From a virus: a stretch of DNA of 54,855 nucleotides. The stretch is taken from positions 1 to 54,855 of the IMG/VR virus record IMGVR_UViG_3300002144_000245; one strand, written 5' to 3'. The notes beneath the pieces were generated by a model. It was not told the DNA's origin, made no database searches, and was given only the letters and a program-made list of their open reading frames with translations. The translations under genes were made by a program, and so were the position numbers. The stretch's first letter is position 1. Every line of letters begins with the position of its first letter. Positions 23,128 to 31,283 of this stretch are shown piece by piece.

Positions 23128-26100
23128 TTATATATATGATACTTTAGAGAACCCACGAACTTTATTGATATCAATTATTTGGTCCACCATGTCTCTTGTC
23201 TTGTCAATGTGAGATATTGTGATGATAAAATCGAACTGAGTCTTTAAGTAATCAAATAATAAATATAGAGAATTAAAGTTGTCCGTGTCTAATGAACCAA
23301 ATCCTTCGTCAATAGCGATAAAGTTTGGTCGTGGTAAATTGGATACGTTAATCAACGCAGTTCTAATTGCTATAGATGAAATGAACTTTTCCATACCACT
23401 TGTAAGCTCTAATGGCCAAAACTCAGTATCACCATATGCAATATATGAGTTGATATTTTTACCATCAGTATTAAGTAGGATTTCAAAATCAACTATCGGT
23501 TGTAAGATGTTGTTAATTTCTATTTCTAACTTTGGTAATACATCTGAGATTAAATTGTATGGAATACCATCACGTTTCACACATTTCAGATAGTACTCAT
23601 ACCCATCAAACTTAGTTTCCATTTCACGAAGTTTATTGATAGACTGGTTAACCATCTCGATTGTCTTTTCGGCTAATTTAATTTCCGAATTGACATTCAT
23701 AAGTTCATCAGTTACTTCTTTTATTGAATCATCTAATTGACTTCGAGTTACTTTAAAAGATTTTATCTTTTCTATAATCACCTTATTATGAGCTACCGCC
23801 TGTTCTTGGTCTTTAGCTTTTTGTAAGGTTCTCTCTAATTCTTTTATTTCAGAATCGTAATCTTTTACTAAGGCAATACATGAGTCGTATAATTTATTTA
23901 ACCTTACCCATTCCTTATCTAATTTTAAAAGTTCGTCGGAATGGTCATTCCAAAGTTTCAACTCCGTAGTGACATCACACTTACTACGGATGTCCAAAAT
24001 TTCCAATCGTTTAGTTACTACTTTAGAATAGTCACTCCCTAATGATTTTATCTTTTTTTCTAAAGTATCTGCCTGTTTTGCAAATGGTGTATTTTTGTTT
24101 TCAATACAATGATTACACTTATCATCAAATGTCAATGACCCGATACCATCTAAATGTTCTTTAGCATGAATTATCTCAGACTCCAATTTATCTAATTGGG
24201 TTCCCATTTCATTAAATTCAGTATCATACAATTTATATTGTATTTCTTTTTCTCTAAGTGAGTTAATGTCAATTTTATCAAGTTTAGATTGAATATCCAA
24301 TTGTAACGTTTCAATCTTTTTAACTTCTGCTAGATTAAAATTACAATCGGTGGATTGTATATCTCTGATTTTTTGAAGTGACTCCAATTCCAATTGGATT
24401 GTTTGTAAATCACGAATGTCTTCAACGGGTTTTAAATTACCCATGTCAAACTCGATTTTAGTATTAACTACATCGCGGTTGGTTTCTAATTTAGATTTTT
24501 TATTTTGGTATTTTATTAACGACCCATCAGTTGATGTCAATACTTCTTCCGCCTCAGCTAACTGAGTTGGTAAGTCTTGATTCTTGTAATCTTTTAGAAG
24601 AGCTGATAGTTCTCTAATCTCCTCACTTGCAATTTGATACAACCCCTCAAACACATCCATGTCCAAGAATTGAGCAAGAAGCTCTTTACGTTCTTTTTGT
24701 GACTTGTCAATAAATCCACTATTATTTGATTGAGTTGACATAGCGGTTAGTACAAAGTCATCATACGTTCCAACATACTCTCTAATGAGTGAGTTGGTGT
24801 CCCTACGCTGTTCTCCATTAAGAGACTCTACGACCCCATCTATAATACGATAGAAGTTTGTGTCTACCTTTACAGTACCTCGCTTAGGAGACTTCCTAGC
24901 GGCTCTCTCAATTACGTAGTCGACTCCATTAAGTTCAAATATGAATTTACAATCATATGACATCTTTGAGTAATTCAATACATCCTCAGCCTTGGAAGTT
25001 CGTGAACATTTATCAAAGATACAAAATGATAAAGCATCCCAAAGGGTTGACTTACCACTTGCGTTTGGTGCAAAGATACCATATGCCCCTTTCATGTTTG
25101 TAAAGTCAATAATATTATTAGGACCATACGAAAACATATTTGAAAACTCAAAAGTCTTTGGTATCCATATTGAATTTGTAATTACACGTTGGCTCCCTAA
25201 CTTCGCATTGATATCAGCATTAATTGATTTAACCACCTCAAGTTGATTTTCGGTGAGATGGTCCGTTTCCATAAGTAAATCTTCTATTAACTTATTTTGA
25301 AATGCAACATCACGCACGTTCTGAAGAGTAATCTTACCATGCTCACCTCCATCTTTACGAGTAATAACTTTTTGTATAGTCAGTTCCTCAATTTTCCTAC
25401 CTTTTTTAAGTTCAGCTATAAGCTTATTTAATTCAGAGGTTTTTGTGTTTTTAACACGAACTCGCATCCTTGGTCGATTGGGAATATGTGAATTTGAAAC
25501 TACCTTACCATCTTCAATATCAACAGTAACATAACCAAACTCGTTTGGTATAGTTACAAATTTACTTGTTAGGGTTTCCATATCCCACACCAATATACCA
25601 TGGTCAGGGTATAACGACTCAGCGTGATTTTGCATAATCAAAGAACCTGGATACATAATATTAGAATTACCCAATACAGCGTTGTTGGGTTTGTGAATAT
25701 CACCCAACAATACTAAATCATACCCATCAAAGTTTGATACGTTTATTTTTTTATTTTCAATAACAAACCCATGGTCGGTTATAATTTTATCAACGGGTCC
25801 GTGAAACAATGCAATCTTGTGGTCGCATAATGCGACATCAAGTGGTGATGGGAATCCTGGTGAATCGTCAAACACCGATTGGTGTGTGAATATACAATTA
25901 GCAATATGCCACGAGCCACTATCACGGATGTAGTGTAATTTTGGAAGCCTAAGTGCATTAACAATTGGCTGTAACGCATCCATACGAGATGGGTTGCTTA
26001 GGTTAGCGTCGTGGTTTCCTGGAATTACAATAGTCGGTAGTAAGTCTGATAGTCGAGAAAAGAACTCTTGTGTTAAATTAACTACCTCAGGTGACATATC

Positions 26101-26298
26101 TGTTTTTGCGTGAACAATATCACCAGCTACTACAATGATGTCATTTTCCGACATTGTGGATAGAATGTACCCATAAAGTTGGGAAAATACATCACGGTAT
26201 TCTGAGTGTCGTTTTAGGTTTCTTATATGTACATCGGCTATATGATAAATTTTTCCAATCTTATCAATACCAATGTTAATCTTTTTCACATTTTTCAT
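23128..26298 (-). CDS. Fused Mre11-Rad50 type recombination nuclease (T4 gp47 + gp46)
   Basis: 1056 residues combining what are normally two proteins. Residues 1-345 are an Mre11/SbcD phosphoesterase: HIADVH (19-24), VVAGDIVH (56-63), IPGNHD (92-97), LFHGP (164-168) and LLGDIH (197-202). From about 375 follows a Rad50/SbcC ATPase: Walker A APNASGKST (410-418), coiled coils flanking a zinc hook CNHC (728-731), the signature LTSGMEKF (965-972) and Walker B FIAIDEG (993-999). In T4 the gp46/gp47 complex resects DNA ends for recombination-dependent replication and helps degrade host DNA. The fusion fixes 1:1 stoichiometry. The start overlaps the primase gene by 4 nt and lacks a Shine-Dalgarno sequence. 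Confidence 0.95.
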   Translation of the reverse strand: MKNVKKINIGIDKIGKIYHIADVHIRNLKRHSEYRDVFSQLYGYILSTMSENDIIVVAGDIVHAKTDMSPEVVNLTQEFFSRLSDLLPTIVIPGNHDANLSNPSRMDALQPIVNALRLPKLHYIRDSGSWHIANCIFTHQSVFDDSPGFPSPLDVALCDHKIALFHGPVDKIITDHGFVIENKKINVSNFDGYDLVLLGDIHKPNNAVLGNSNIMYPGSLIMQNHAESLYPDHGILVWDMETLTSKFVTIPNEFGYVTVDIEDGKVVSNSHIPNRPRMRVRVKNTKTSELNKLIAELKKGRKIEELTIQKVITRKDGGEHGKITLQNVRDVAFQNKLIEDLLMETDHLTENQLEVVKSINADINAKLGSQRVITNSIWIPKTFEFSNMFSYGPNNIIDFTNMKGAYGIFAPNASGKSTLWDALSFCIFDKCSRTSKAEDVLNYSKMSYDCKFIFELNGVDYVIERAARKSPKRGTVKVDTNFYRIIDGVVESLNGEQRRDTNSLIREYVGTYDDFVLTAMSTQSNNSGFIDKSQKERKELLAQFLDMDVFEGLYQIASEEIRELSALLKDYKNQDLPTQLAEAEEVLTSTDGSLIKYQNKKSKLETNRDVVNTKIEFDMGNLKPVEDIRDLQTIQLELESLQKIRDIQSTDCNFNLAEVKKIETLQLDIQSKLDKIDINSLREKEIQYKLYDTEFNEMGTQLDKLESEIIHAKEHLDGIGSLTFDDKCNHCIENKNTPFAKQADTLEKKIKSLGSDYSKVVTKRLEILDIRSKCDVTTELKLWNDHSDELLKLDKEWVRLNKLYDSCIALVKDYDSEIKELERTLQKAKDQEQAVAHNKVIIEKIKSFKVTRSQLDDSIKEVTDELMNVNSEIKLAEKTIEMVNQSINKLREMETKFDGYEYYLKCVKRDGIPYNLISDVLPKLEIEINNILQPIVDFEILLNTDGKNINSYIAYGDTEFWPLELTSGMEKFISSIAIRTALINVSNLPRPNFIAIDEGFGSLDTDNFNSLYLLFDYLKTQFDFIITISHIDKTRDMVDQIIDINKVRGFSKVSYI

Positions 26299-27230
26299 AC
26301 ACGAAATAGTTGGTACTCCATTAACTTACGTAAATCGAGTGGGGGTGTACCATATATTTTTTCATTAATTTTTTTATACCCCAATTCCGATGGGTCATCA
26401 TCACCTAAATCTACAAGGTGAGTTTGAATTCCATACGACATAAACTTCTTTGCTAACCCCAATGCATTCTTCAACGCGTCGGAATCTAAACAAATATACA
26501 ACTTTTTTACTGAATTTCCTATTATTTTCTTTTCTAACTCAGATTGGATTGATTTTCCAAACAATGGTATTGCGTTTCGCCTAATCGCGATAGCATCAAA
26601 TACACCTTCACATAGTATAATAGGGGTGTCCCAATTAACTAATAAATCAAAACCTATAATATCTTTAGATACTTTTGGATTCTTATGTTTATATTGTGTC
26701 TGATAGAATGACCTACCTACGAAGAAGTTTAACTTACCTCGTTCATCATATGATGGGATTATAACTTTATCACGATACTCACCCTCCTCACAATACCCAA
26801 TATTATATTTTACAATATCCTCAACCCTAAATCCTCTATTTAACAAATAGTGTAAAGCGTGTTTCCTTTTAGTTGAATTGGAGCTCTCATAGAGTGGGTG
26901 AAACTCCTTTGGAAGTTGAACCTGTTCTACAACGTCAGATACATCATACTCACTTGAGTATCGGTTTAACTTGTTAAAGATGGAATTATAATCATCCCAG
27001 CTTTGTTTAGATACTCGTAGTTTTTTAAAGAGTGACTTAATGGTTTTACCACGTTCATCCGAAATCCAACAATGCCATGGGTTGTCTGCTTTAGAATTAA
27101 TTCGTATATTAATTTCTAATTTTGGTTTGTAATGGTCAACGAATGGTGAATAAAACGCATAATTATCACCCGATGTTTTCTTAGATTTACCAAGAACGGA
27201 CTCTAATAATTCAAGTAGTCTTTCTTCCAT
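26295..27230 (-). CDS. DNA primase (T4 gp61-like, Toprim)
   Basis: 311 residues. The Toprim catalytic core is shown by ILCEGVFDAIAI (205-216, catalytic Glu208) and YICLDSDA (245-252, metal-binding DxD). Upstream, YLLNRGFRVEDIVKYNIGYC and VIIPSYDERGKLNFFVGRSF are typical of DnaG/gp61 catalytic domains. The N-terminal 100 residues have PWHCWISDERG where a zinc finger would lie, but a full set of four ligands is not evident. It makes RNA primers for lagging-strand synthesis with a helicase not present in this window. It overlaps the recombination nuclease gene by 4 nt and is preceded by a TTTG-N19-TATATTAG promoter. Confidence 0.88.
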   Translation of the reverse strand: MEERLLELLESVLGKSKKTSGDNYAFYSPFVDHYKPKLEINIRINSKADNPWHCWISDERGKTIKSLFKKLRVSKQSWDDYNSIFNKLNRYSSEYDVSDVVEQVQLPKEFHPLYESSNSTKRKHALHYLLNRGFRVEDIVKYNIGYCEEGEYRDKVIIPSYDERGKLNFFVGRSFYQTQYKHKNPKVSKDIIGFDLLVNWDTPIILCEGVFDAIAIRRNAIPLFGKSIQSELEKKIIGNSVKKLYICLDSDALKNALGLAKKFMSYGIQTHLVDLGDDDPSELGYKKINEKIYGTPPLDLRKLMEYQLFRV

Positions 27231-27235
27231 AACTA

Positions 27236-27266
27236 CTAATATACAACATTATTTTGAATAATCAAA
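27236..27266 (-). promoter_or_regulatory. Host-type promoter before the primase gene
   Basis: TTTG (27263-27266), 19 nt, TATATTAG (27236-27243) on the minus strand, one base off the Bacteroidota TAnnTTTG consensus. It overlaps the end of the endonuclease I gene and gives a very short leader for the primase and Mre11-Rad50 genes. Confidence 0.45.
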
Positions 27267-27680
27267 GAAATTAATAGAAGGTTTTTCATCCAACCATTCT
27301 TTTGGTATTTCTTTTGTTGCCCATTTGAACCCATTCTTCTCACACCATTGTGCATAAGTTGTTTTTGACCCTTTGTATATTTTACCATTTGGGGACTGTA
27401 GAATAAATCGTAAATCCAAGTCGGGATGTTGTTCTTTAATCAGAAGATGCTTTTTTCTGTCTTCGGATAAAAACCATCCTTTGGATTCTATATAGATTCC
27501 ATTTGGTAATTTAAAATCAGGTTTATAAGTGTGATTCGATGCAGGAATAATATATTGAACTTCGTGTTGTTCATATTCCCCATCGACGCCTTGAGATTGT
27601 AATTGTTCGTTAATTTTAGTTTCAAGGCCGGACTTGTGTCCTTTTTGTTTTTGGATATGACTCCAATTTCCGTTTGCCAT
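27249..27680 (-). CDS. T7-type endonuclease I (Holliday junction resolvase)
   Basis: 143 residues, nearly the 149 of T7 gp3. It keeps the whole active site at the same numbering as T7: Glu20 (SGLETKI), Asp55 (YKPDF) and Glu65-x-Lys67 (IESKG). Other segments close to the T7 protein include YIIPASNHTYKPDF (43-56), RKKHLLIKEQHPDLD and EIPKEWLDE. The family resolves branched DNA before packaging, and in T7 also degrades host DNA. Here it probably does the job of T4 endonuclease VII. It starts a group with primase and the recombination nuclease, without a Shine-Dalgarno sequence. Confidence 0.95.
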   Translation of the reverse strand: MANGNWSHIQKQKGHKSGLETKINEQLQSQGVDGEYEQHEVQYIIPASNHTYKPDFKLPNGIYIESKGWFLSEDRKKHLLIKEQHPDLDLRFILQSPNGKIYKGSKTTYAQWCEKNGFKWATKEIPKEWLDEKPSINFFDYSK

Positions 27681-27686
27681 AACTTT

Positions 27687-29345
27687 TTAATCTATATCAA
27701 ATTTTATATTGATTGTAACATCAACATCTTCTCGTTTCTTTAATGGAGAACCTAATTTAGCCAGCGCTAACAATTCACCATTATCATTATATAATCCCAC
27801 TTGGGTAATGTATGGTCTAAAGTCCGTAGTGGTTACTGCATCTTTTAATTGATACTCACTAAGCTCATTATTTATTCTTACCGATGGATTTGATGAGACG
27901 TTGTATTCGTTTTTATTAATCTCACATAAAATAGAAACCTCTTCAACAGTCTTAGTTGCTCTGTAATCAAGTTGAAATGGTTTTGATGTGTAATCCCAAT
28001 TCCCATTCCCTAAAAAGATATTTTGATATTTAGGGCGTGGGTCCGATACTACAATCATACCATGCTGATAGAAAACATATCCTACTTTATTTGTTTGATA
28101 AGCGGAACCACTGTACCAATGGTTGTTACGTAGTGAGCTTCTATTATCTGTTGTTAATTCAGTTTTGTAAATACGTACTTCGTCAAATGAAGCGCTAGTT
28201 CCACTAATTGTATTTGAGTTCAAACACCCAACTGATATGTCGTAATTATTTTGTGTGTTTCTTGCAAAGTGTGGAAGTGTGCCTATGGTATTACCATCCA
28301 CCTCTAATACATAACCGCTTCCACTGTGGTGTATTAGGTAGTGATGCCATGCCCCATCGTTGTATGTTGGTGTTGTAATTATTTCGTTATCAGAGGTAAG
28401 CCCATCACTAACAGATAGTTTTACTTTACCATTGTTAGATGTAGATTGGTTATATACTGATAGTTCAAATGGGTAAATTGGGGTTCCTTTTGTTGAATAG
28501 GTAACACCATCCCTTGCCTCATCATTGGTATGTTGATATCGTTTTGATATTAAAACATTTTCATTACTATCCGTATATGATTGCGAGCTTGGTAATTTAA
28601 TCCAAGCAGACACAGCCCATCCCTCAACATTATTTAAGTGTCGAAAATGTGATTTGTGTTTAATAATCAATGATGAATCTATATTAGTAGATACAGCATA
28701 CCCACTAGCGTCAGTATGTGTTCCAGTCACATTGATACCACTAACTACATTTAAATTTGATGCAATGATAGTATTGTCTCGGTTGGACTTATCGGAGTTA
28801 GACTTCCAATTTTTAGAAAGAGTCCCATCTTGAAATCCAAGGTATAACACATTTGAGTCTACACTTGGAAAATGTGAGGTTTGTATATCGTTATCATATA
28901 ACACCCCATGCATATTGTCTATTTTAGATTCAGTTAAACTTGTGGCAGTAACGTCATATGAATAATCTTGAATAAAGACCGATTTCGGTTTTATCCCCTC
29001 ACCAAATTTGTTTTGTGGGATTGAAAAGATAGAAGCGGTTGGGTGTAGTAATCTACCATCTTTTTTAAAAAATGTAGAATTTAGACTACCCCATACTACT
29101 TTTTGAGGGATGTTATTTAATTCGGTAGTGGCTGCACCGGAGCCTGTCAGAAAAGACTGGCTTCCAATTTGACCAGCCACCGACGTGGACATCTCTAATA
29201 AAATACCATTGTCTGATATCCCTCGGAGAATTGACAATTCAAAAGAAGATGAGTAGTTAACATTAGTTACCTCATATCGTTTGTGTGCCTTGAAAGGTCG
29301 TGTTACGACACCTTCACCAAAAATCCTTTTAAATACCATACCCAT
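27687..29345 (-). CDS. Tail protein with LamG-like adhesion domain
   Basis: 552 residues. The middle (about 225-400) is a laminin-G/concanavalin-like jelly roll: GWAVSAWIKLPSSQ, then WHHYLIHHSGSGYVLEVDG and ASFDEVRIYKTELT, the usual end motif. Such domains bind sugars or surface polymers, so a role in host recognition is likely. The N-terminus (1-110) may anchor the protein to the baseplate. The last 70 residues carry PYITQVGLYNDNGELLALAK, a module shared with the next protein. It has no Shine-Dalgarno sequence and follows 10 nt after the neighbouring tail gene. Confidence 0.75.
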   Translation of the reverse strand: MGMVFKRIFGEGVVTRPFKAHKRYEVTNVNYSSSFELSILRGISDNGILLEMSTSVAGQIGSQSFLTGSGAATTELNNIPQKVVWGSLNSTFFKKDGRLLHPTASIFSIPQNKFGEGIKPKSVFIQDYSYDVTATSLTESKIDNMHGVLYDNDIQTSHFPSVDSNVLYLGFQDGTLSKNWKSNSDKSNRDNTIIASNLNVVSGINVTGTHTDASGYAVSTNIDSSLIIKHKSHFRHLNNVEGWAVSAWIKLPSSQSYTDSNENVLISKRYQHTNDEARDGVTYSTKGTPIYPFELSVYNQSTSNNGKVKLSVSDGLTSDNEIITTPTYNDGAWHHYLIHHSGSGYVLEVDGNTIGTLPHFARNTQNNYDISVGCLNSNTISGTSASFDEVRIYKTELTTDNRSSLRNNHWYSGSAYQTNKVGYVFYQHGMIVVSDPRPKYQNIFLGNGNWDYTSKPFQLDYRATKTVEEVSILCEINKNEYNVSSNPSVRINNELSEYQLKDAVTTTDFRPYITQVGLYNDNGELLALAKLGSPLKKREDVDVTINIKFDID

Positions 29346-29355
29346 ATTGTCATTT

Positions 29356-30537
29356 TTAGAAATCTAATTTAACCTTAATCAAAATCTCATTAGAGAATGA
29401 TTTAAGGAGCGGTTTTGATACTTTAGCAATTGCCAAAAGTTCGTTATCATTATTATACAAACCAACTTGTGTAATGTAAGTTTTAGGGTCACCTACAAAT
29501 GTTTGTTGATTTAATTTACCATTAGACCCCGTAACATACGATGGGTTATTTGAGAAATTGTATTCAGCGTTCTTTGCTCTTATAAAGAAGAATGTTGATT
29601 TTACTTCCTCTTCACTTCGTGCTTGAAATCCATTATTAGCATTGGTTACAGCAGCACCACTCAATGCGGTGAATACTTTTCTATGGTTTTGAGCATCTGT
29701 ATTTGAAGCCCTATTAGTACCTAATGATGCTGATGCGTCTAATGCAGCAGCACCTAACACGATACACCCAAACTGAGGGTATACTTCCCCAAAGATTTGT
29801 GTGGTTGAATATACACCATTAAGAAGTGAGCCAGACACTACGCTATATTTATTTAATGTTGAATTTCCCAATTGATTAACATCACCACTATTATCAATTA
29901 ATCTAAGAGTTTCACCATCTGAACCCGAAAGAACCAATTCCCAATTTCCAGGGTCAAGTTTATCTCTCAGTCTAGCTCGGTTGATTCCAATTATATAAAC
30001 ATCTTCTTGTGCAACATTACCAAATCTGAATGTGGTTTGTGATGCTGGGAGAAGAACTTGTTGGAATTGTGAATATATTGCGTTTGATGGTGAATCTTCG
30101 TTTGTTCCTAAAGAACCACTTCCTTTACTGTTACCATATGAAATTGAGAACTGGGGTTCGTTTGTTGAAACCGTTGGGTTCCCATTATAAATTTCATAAT
30201 AATATTGTTTTTGCGTAGAGGATTGAAATGATGAAGTCCAATATGTTGATAATTCACCAACATTGTTACTCCATAACCCACGTGTAACTCGCTGGCTACT
30301 TCCTTCTACAACATCTTCAATTGTAAATGCGGTATATACTTTACCACTCCCATAGTCGTAAGCTCCGGCTGGAATTACTGGAGTGGTATCCATACGGATG
30401 TCTTGTGCAGCGATGTCTGATAATGTTGTTTGTGGGGCTGAATTAACTATTGGATTAGTGGGTGTACCACCTCCACCGCTCCCAGCGCTAAATCCACCAC
30501 CATTACCACCAGACGAATTTTGTTCAAATACAGACAT
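29356..30537 (-). CDS. Tail structural protein sharing a C-terminal module with its neighbour
   Basis: 393 residues. The N-terminus is a Gly/Ser-rich flexible segment (SSGGNGGGFSAGSGGGG), followed by beta-rich sequence. The C-terminal 65 residues contain TYITQVGLYNNDNELLAIAK and a short beta tail, paralogous to the end of the LamG-bearing neighbour. I infer that the common module docks both proteins to the same tail structure or to each other. AAGGA stands 6 nt before the ATG. No enzymatic motif. Confidence 0.65.
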   Translation of the reverse strand: MSVFEQNSSGGNGGGFSAGSGGGGTPTNPIVNSAPQTTLSDIAAQDIRMDTTPVIPAGAYDYGSGKVYTAFTIEDVVEGSSQRVTRGLWSNNVGELSTYWTSSFQSSTQKQYYYEIYNGNPTVSTNEPQFSISYGNSKGSGSLGTNEDSPSNAIYSQFQQVLLPASQTTFRFGNVAQEDVYIIGINRARLRDKLDPGNWELVLSGSDGETLRLIDNSGDVNQLGNSTLNKYSVVSGSLLNGVYSTTQIFGEVYPQFGCIVLGAAALDASASLGTNRASNTDAQNHRKVFTALSGAAVTNANNGFQARSEEEVKSTFFFIRAKNAEYNFSNNPSYVTGSNGKLNQQTFVGDPKTYITQVGLYNNDNELLAIAKVSKPLLKSFSNEILIKVKLDF

Positions 30538-30556
30538 AATTTTTCCTTTTTAATTT

Positions 30557-31231
30557 TTAAGCAAATGTACGAACATTAACTATCGTAGATTGTGCATCAG
30601 TTATTGGGTTAACAGTAATATCAATTTCGAATCTTCCACCAGTCTCATTACCAATGATAATCATTCTTGTAGTGATTGCGGTGTCATTTGGTAGATTGGC
30701 GATTGAAGTGAATATGAATTGGTTCTTACCAACAACAGCTTGCGATTGTGATGAATTATAAGAATTAACTTTAACGATTGGTGATACATTACCCGGCACA
30801 CCTGCGTTACCTTGAATACTACCAGCATCTGAATTTAACAATATAGCGGTATAACCCAAATCAGCATTACCACCATTTTTAGTGTTAATTGTGATTGTTG
30901 TTGAGTTAGACGCCTCATTTGTTACAATTGTTGATGGAGATGCTTCAATGTATGGCAATCTCGTTGTTGTCTTTGGTAGTGTTAACAATTTGTATTTCAT
31001 TGCGTAATTGTCATCCGTGATTGCTTCAATCACCGGCATATTTTCAATTACAATACCATAATAATCAGAACCAAGCGAGTGTGCTGGGTTCCATAGTTCA
31101 TAATCAACCTCATCATCCGCCAATGCGAATTGAGTGATTTGAAACTTGTCTCTACCTTGTGCTAATAACTCTCTACCTTTTTTGGTGAGAATAGCATCTA
31201 CTGTTACTGATGAATTATCTAAAAATCCCAT
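30557..31231 (-). CDS. Baseplate/tail structural protein (conserved N-terminal motif)
   Basis: 224 residues. The start VTVDAILTKKGRELLAQG (9-26), followed by FQITQFALADDEVDYELW, is a motif I recall in tail-region proteins of T4-like aquatic phages without known function. The rest is a beta-sandwich-like domain rich in Thr, Asn and Ile. It stands between the giant baseplate protein and the tail adhesins. AAGGA is 6 nt before the ATG and ATATTTATA lies 20 nt upstream (31251-31259). Confidence 0.65.
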   Translation of the reverse strand: MGFLDNSSVTVDAILTKKGRELLAQGRDKFQITQFALADDEVDYELWNPAHSLGSDYYGIVIENMPVIEAITDDNYAMKYKLLTLPKTTTRLPYIEASPSTIVTNEASNSTTITINTKNGGNADLGYTAILLNSDAGSIQGNAGVPGNVSPIVKVNSYNSSQSQAVVGKNQFIFTSIANLPNDTAITTRMIIIGNETGGRFEIDITVNPITDAQSTIVNVRTFA

Positions 31232-31283
31232 GTTGTTTCCTTTTTATACATATAAATATGGTTTTTTATCTTTTTAATTGTTT

